Assembly (NCBI RefSeq): GCF_000317575.1
Contig: NC_019748.1
Span: 4,112,501 to 4,176,500, forward strand
DNA: 64,000 nt
Direction of reading: 5' to 3'
From: Stanieria cyanosphaera PCC 7437
GTDB lineage: Bacteria > Cyanobacteriota > Cyanobacteriia > Cyanobacteriales > Xenococcaceae
The translations under genes and the position numbers were made by a program. Position 1 is the first letter of the stretch; each line of letters starts with the position of its first letter. The notes beneath the pieces were generated by a model. The model searched no databases, was not told the origin of the DNA, and saw only the letters and a list, made by a program, of their open reading frames with translations. Below, in pieces: positions 61,722 through 64,000 of the stretch.

Positions 61722-63041
61722 TTATTCCGAATAAGATTGTGAGGAGCGGTCCCCGCCCTCGAAGGGCAAGGGGTCGTCTGGCGAATTTAGTTCGCCAGCT
61801 TGTGAACCCCGCGGAGCTTGTACGCTCCGTAATTCTTCTAATTCGGTTTCTGTTTCGGGATCGACAATTGGTTCAGATGTCATCACAACACCATCATTTT
61901 CTTCTTTATATTTAGCAAGATCTTTGATATCAATTTTCCATCCAGTTAAACGAGCAGCTAGACGAACATTTTGACCTTCTTTGCCAATTGCTAAACTAAG
62001 TTGGTCTTCGGCTACTAAGACTAAAGATTGTTTTTCCTCAGCATCAATAAGTAAAACTTTGTCAACTCTGGCAGGACTAAGAGAATTAGCAATATAAGTT
62101 GCAGGATCTGGAGACCAGCGAATTACGTCAATTTTTTCTCCTCGTAATTCATTAACTACGGCTTGGATACGAGAACCTCTAGCACCGATACAAGCTCCTA
62201 CTGGGTCTACATCTCTTTCTAGGGTATCTACCGCTATTTTGGTGCGAACACCTACATGACGAGAAGGGGGATGAGCTTCACGAGCAACTGCTACAATTCT
62301 GACGATTTCTTCTTCGATTTCTGGTACTTCGTTGCTAAATAATTCTACTACTAAGCCAGCAGCAGATCTAGAAACAATTAACTGAGGTCCTCGATGGGGA
62401 GTTTCTCGAACTTTTTTCAAATAAACTTTGAAAGTAGTATTAGAACGATAAGTATCGTTAACTAATTGTTCTCGTTTTGGTAATTCGGCTTCAACTTCAG
62501 GTTGTCCGACTCCACTGCTGACTGCCATAATAACGGACTGTCTTTCAAACCGTAGTACTCGTGCTTGCAAAAGAGTGTTTTCTAAGTCTTTAAACTCTTC
62601 CTGAACTAACTTTCGTTGTTGGTCTCTTAGTTTTTGTAGCAGTACTTGTTTTGTTTGAATTGCTGCCATGCGACCAAAGTCTTTTTGTTCAGGAGTAACA
62701 TCAACTAAAACGGTATCTCCTACCTGAAATTCTGAATCTCCTAATTGTTCTTTAACTTCTTTTAAAGGAATTTCGTGGTCGTTGCTCGAAACCTCTTCGA
62801 CAATGGTTTTGGTTGTGAGAATTCTAAAACCTTCTTCTTCAATATCTAGCTGGACGTTGAAATTATCAAAGTATTCCTCGCTAAACTGATGACGGTCTAA
62901 ACTTTGAGCGCGACGAAACCTTTCATAGCCTTTAAGGAGAGCTTCTCTCAATGCTTCTTGGACTGAGGTTTGGGGTAGATTGTGTCGTTGGCTGATTTGT
63001 TCAATCATATCCCTCAGACCAGGTAAATTTACTATGGTCAT
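61722..63041 (-). CDS. nusA: Transcription termination/antitermination factor NusA
   Basis: 439 residues. ATG 63041 is the best start because AGGAG lies 8 bp before it; GTG 63050 and ATG 63047 are too close to that site. Domains: N-terminal RNAP-binding (LPGLRDMIEQISQRHNLPQT), S1 (FQVGDTVLVDVTPEQKDFGR), KH1 (VDPVGACIGARGSRIQAVVN, residue ~275) and KH2 (LAIGKEGQNVRLAARLTGW). No C-terminal acidic repeats. The last ~35 residues (RSVQAPRGSQAGELNSPDDP onwards) are encoded by a block of palindromic repeats and are probably not conserved. Confidence 0.95.
   Translation of the reverse strand: MTIVNLPGLRDMIEQISQRHNLPQTSVQEALREALLKGYERFRRAQSLDRHQFSEEYFDNFNVQLDIEEEGFRILTTKTIVEEVSSNDHEIPLKEVKEQLGDSEFQVGDTVLVDVTPEQKDFGRMAAIQTKQVLLQKLRDQQRKLVQEEFKDLENTLLQARVLRFERQSVIMAVSSGVGQPEVEAELPKREQLVNDTYRSNTTFKVYLKKVRETPHRGPQLIVSRSAAGLVVELFSNEVPEIEEEIVRIVAVAREAHPPSRHVGVRTKIAVDTLERDVDPVGACIGARGSRIQAVVNELRGEKIDVIRWSPDPATYIANSLSPARVDKVLLIDAEEKQSLVLVAEDQLSLAIGKEGQNVRLAARLTGWKIDIKDLAKYKEENDGVVMTSEPIVDPETETELEELRSVQAPRGSQAGELNSPDDPLPFEGGDRSSQSYSE
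61743..61829. repeat. Palindromic repeat block forming the 3' end of nusA
   Basis: Three hairpins in a row: GCCCT-CGA-AGGGC (61755-61767), CTGGCGAA-TTTAG-TTCGCCAG (61778-61798) and CGGAGC-TTGTAC-GCTCCG (61812-61829). It is GC-rich in an AT-rich gene and stays open in the nusA frame. Confidence 0.75.
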
Positions 63042-63217
63042 AGGCATCACTCCTAAAATTTTGCTTAACTATATGATTAATAGAGATTGAGAACTGTTTT
63101 TTGTATTGATGAAGTTTGGCAATTACCATCAAAGGTAATGCTCACTACTCAGGAATTGTCACCTAGAATTTGATTTAGTGAATTCTGTACCGTCCTTAGA
63201 GGCAAAATACCGATGAT

Positions 63218-63679
63218 TTAATCAGTGTCATCGAGTTGAACTTTGGCAATTAAGTGGCGAGGGATAGCTAAAGCTTTTCCTTTTTGATTGATATAAACTG
63301 CTTGCTCGTCACGTCCTTGAAGTTTACCTTGCCACTCCTTACGTTCTTTATAAGGAGTAAAGGTTTTCACAATAACCGAAAATCCCTTAAAAGAGATAAA
63401 CTCTCTGTCTGTGGTTAATGTACGAGAAATACCAGGGCTAGATATTTCCAATACATAAGAACCAGGAATAATTTCTGTTGTATCGAGTGTTGCTTCTAAT
63501 GCCAAACTCATGCGTTCGCAGTCATCAAGGCTAGTATCCGCACTCAGATTGCGAACATCTATTCTCAGTACTGGTGGTTTTTTATTGGTTTGAAAAACTA
63601 TGTCTACCAATTCTAAGTTTAACTCTTGGGCAAGGGGTGTTGCCAATTCTGCTATTTGAGAAACAAGAGGATGGGTCAT
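63218..63679 (-). CDS. rimP: Ribosome maturation factor RimP
   Basis: 153 residues from ATG 63679 (MTHPLVSQIAELATPLAQEL); TTG 63688 is a less likely start. LELVDIVFQTNKKPPVLRID, DDCERMSLALEATLD and SYVLEISSPGISRTL (the GxxxPLxxxxDF-like core) mark the RimP fold. It assists 30S subunit assembly. First gene of the rimP-nusA-ylxR-infB operon, 176 bp before nusA. Confidence 0.93.
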   Translation of the reverse strand: MTHPLVSQIAELATPLAQELNLELVDIVFQTNKKPPVLRIDVRNLSADTSLDDCERMSLALEATLDTTEIIPGSYVLEISSPGISRTLTTDREFISFKGFSVIVKTFTPYKERKEWQGKLQGRDEQAVYINQKGKALAIPRHLIAKVQLDDTD

Positions 63680-64000
63680 TGTCTGCAAACAATCGTCAGT
63701 AGTTTTAATGCTTTAGCTAAGAGATTGAAAATTTTTCCAATAAAAAAAGCGGGGTAAACCCACTCTCAATCTACTTAGATGCTAAGGTAGGTGGAAAGAA
63801 GTTTTTTAGGACAATTCTTCCCAAAATTTATCTTATCAACAATTGAGGTTAATTGCCTAGGAAAGATTGGTGGGTTAATTCGCTTCGCTCGAACTGAGTC
63901 CTGAGCGAAGCGAAGGAACTGAAGGATCAAAGTAAAAAAGCACAAGGCAAGAGGTTTTAAACCTATTACCTAATTACTTCCTAACAACTGATGTAGAGAT
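63680..64000. other. rimP upstream region with dispersed repeat
   Basis: It should hold the promoter of the rimP operon. AGATTGA (near 63721) and TCAATCT (near 63767) form an inverted pair around GGGGTAAACCC. A repeat occupies 63879-63945. No gene is visible to the window end. Confidence 0.4.
63879..63945. repeat. Dispersed repeat with 12-bp inverted arms
   Basis: TTCGCTTCGCTC (63879-63890) and GAGCGAAGCGAA (63903-63914) are perfect inverted arms with a 12-bp loop. The right flank GAAGGATCAAAGTAAAAAA recurs, reversed, at 35361-35379. Confidence 0.75.

Overview
This is an AT-rich cyanobacterial chromosome segment. It is dotted with the octamer GCGATCGC (HIP1) and carries cyanobacterial signatures: the tocopherol genes (homogentisate phytyltransferase plus tocopherol cyclase), an SLH-domain outer-membrane porin, pilMNO-pilQ without pilP, a group 2 sigma factor, DUF3326, and rimP-nusA-ylxR-infB. 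Base composition, heptamer repeats and palindromes resemble unicellular or baeocyte-forming lineages such as Stanieria/Pleurocapsales. That placement is inference; no rRNA gene is present to settle it. I found no rRNA, tRNA, CRISPR array, prophage or intact insertion sequence.

Region by region. 1-0.3 kb: tail of a TldD/PmbA protease. 0.6-19 kb: a scattered surface-polysaccharide region. It holds a minus-strand operon (acyltransferase, GT2, GT4, GT8-like), a lone glycosyltransferase, an EEP-family hydrolase, a frameshifted L,D-transpeptidase, an O-antigen ligase/polymerase-like membrane protein, a GHMP sugar kinase, gatA, a coiled-coil protein, a GT4-GT2 fusion and a WcbI-SGNH fusion. 19-23 kb: a small WGxxGxxG-type surface protein and a 1031-residue membrane protein built of about eight ~90-residue repeats. 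23.4-29.6 kb: an oxyanion-transport block with modABC, an ACR3-like carrier, an MFS transporter and an XRE regulator fused to a molybdate-binding-type domain. 29.6-31.7 kb: tocopherol genes. 32-38 kb: sigma factor, amino-acid-type binding protein, FMN reductase, porin. 38-43 kb (minus): birA, an atypical thymidylate-kinase-like gene, a disulfide-less FAD oxidoreductase, a cobD-like aminotransferase and hup. 43-48.5 kb (minus): pilQ, pilO, pilN, pilM. 48.8-57.9 kb: sugar-binding lipoprotein, TM2 protein, M48 protease, DUF3326 pair, CPBP protease, trypsin-like protease, DUF2227 and small conserved genes. 58-63.7 kb (minus): infB, ylxR, nusA, rimP.

The most distinctive signals are small repeats. 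A 28-bp palindrome family shows paired changes in its two arms, and one copy lies in frame inside the cobD-like gene. A block of hairpins encodes the C-terminal tail of NusA. Heptamer repeats encode the tail of the DUF2227 protein. Two related ~80-bp MITE-like elements lie at 19.1 and 39.1 kb. Other leads are a strong terminator-like hairpin about 110 bp upstream of the porin start, a one-base frameshift at a T7 tract that separates a signal sequence from the L,D-transpeptidase, and two enzymes that lack their family's key residues.
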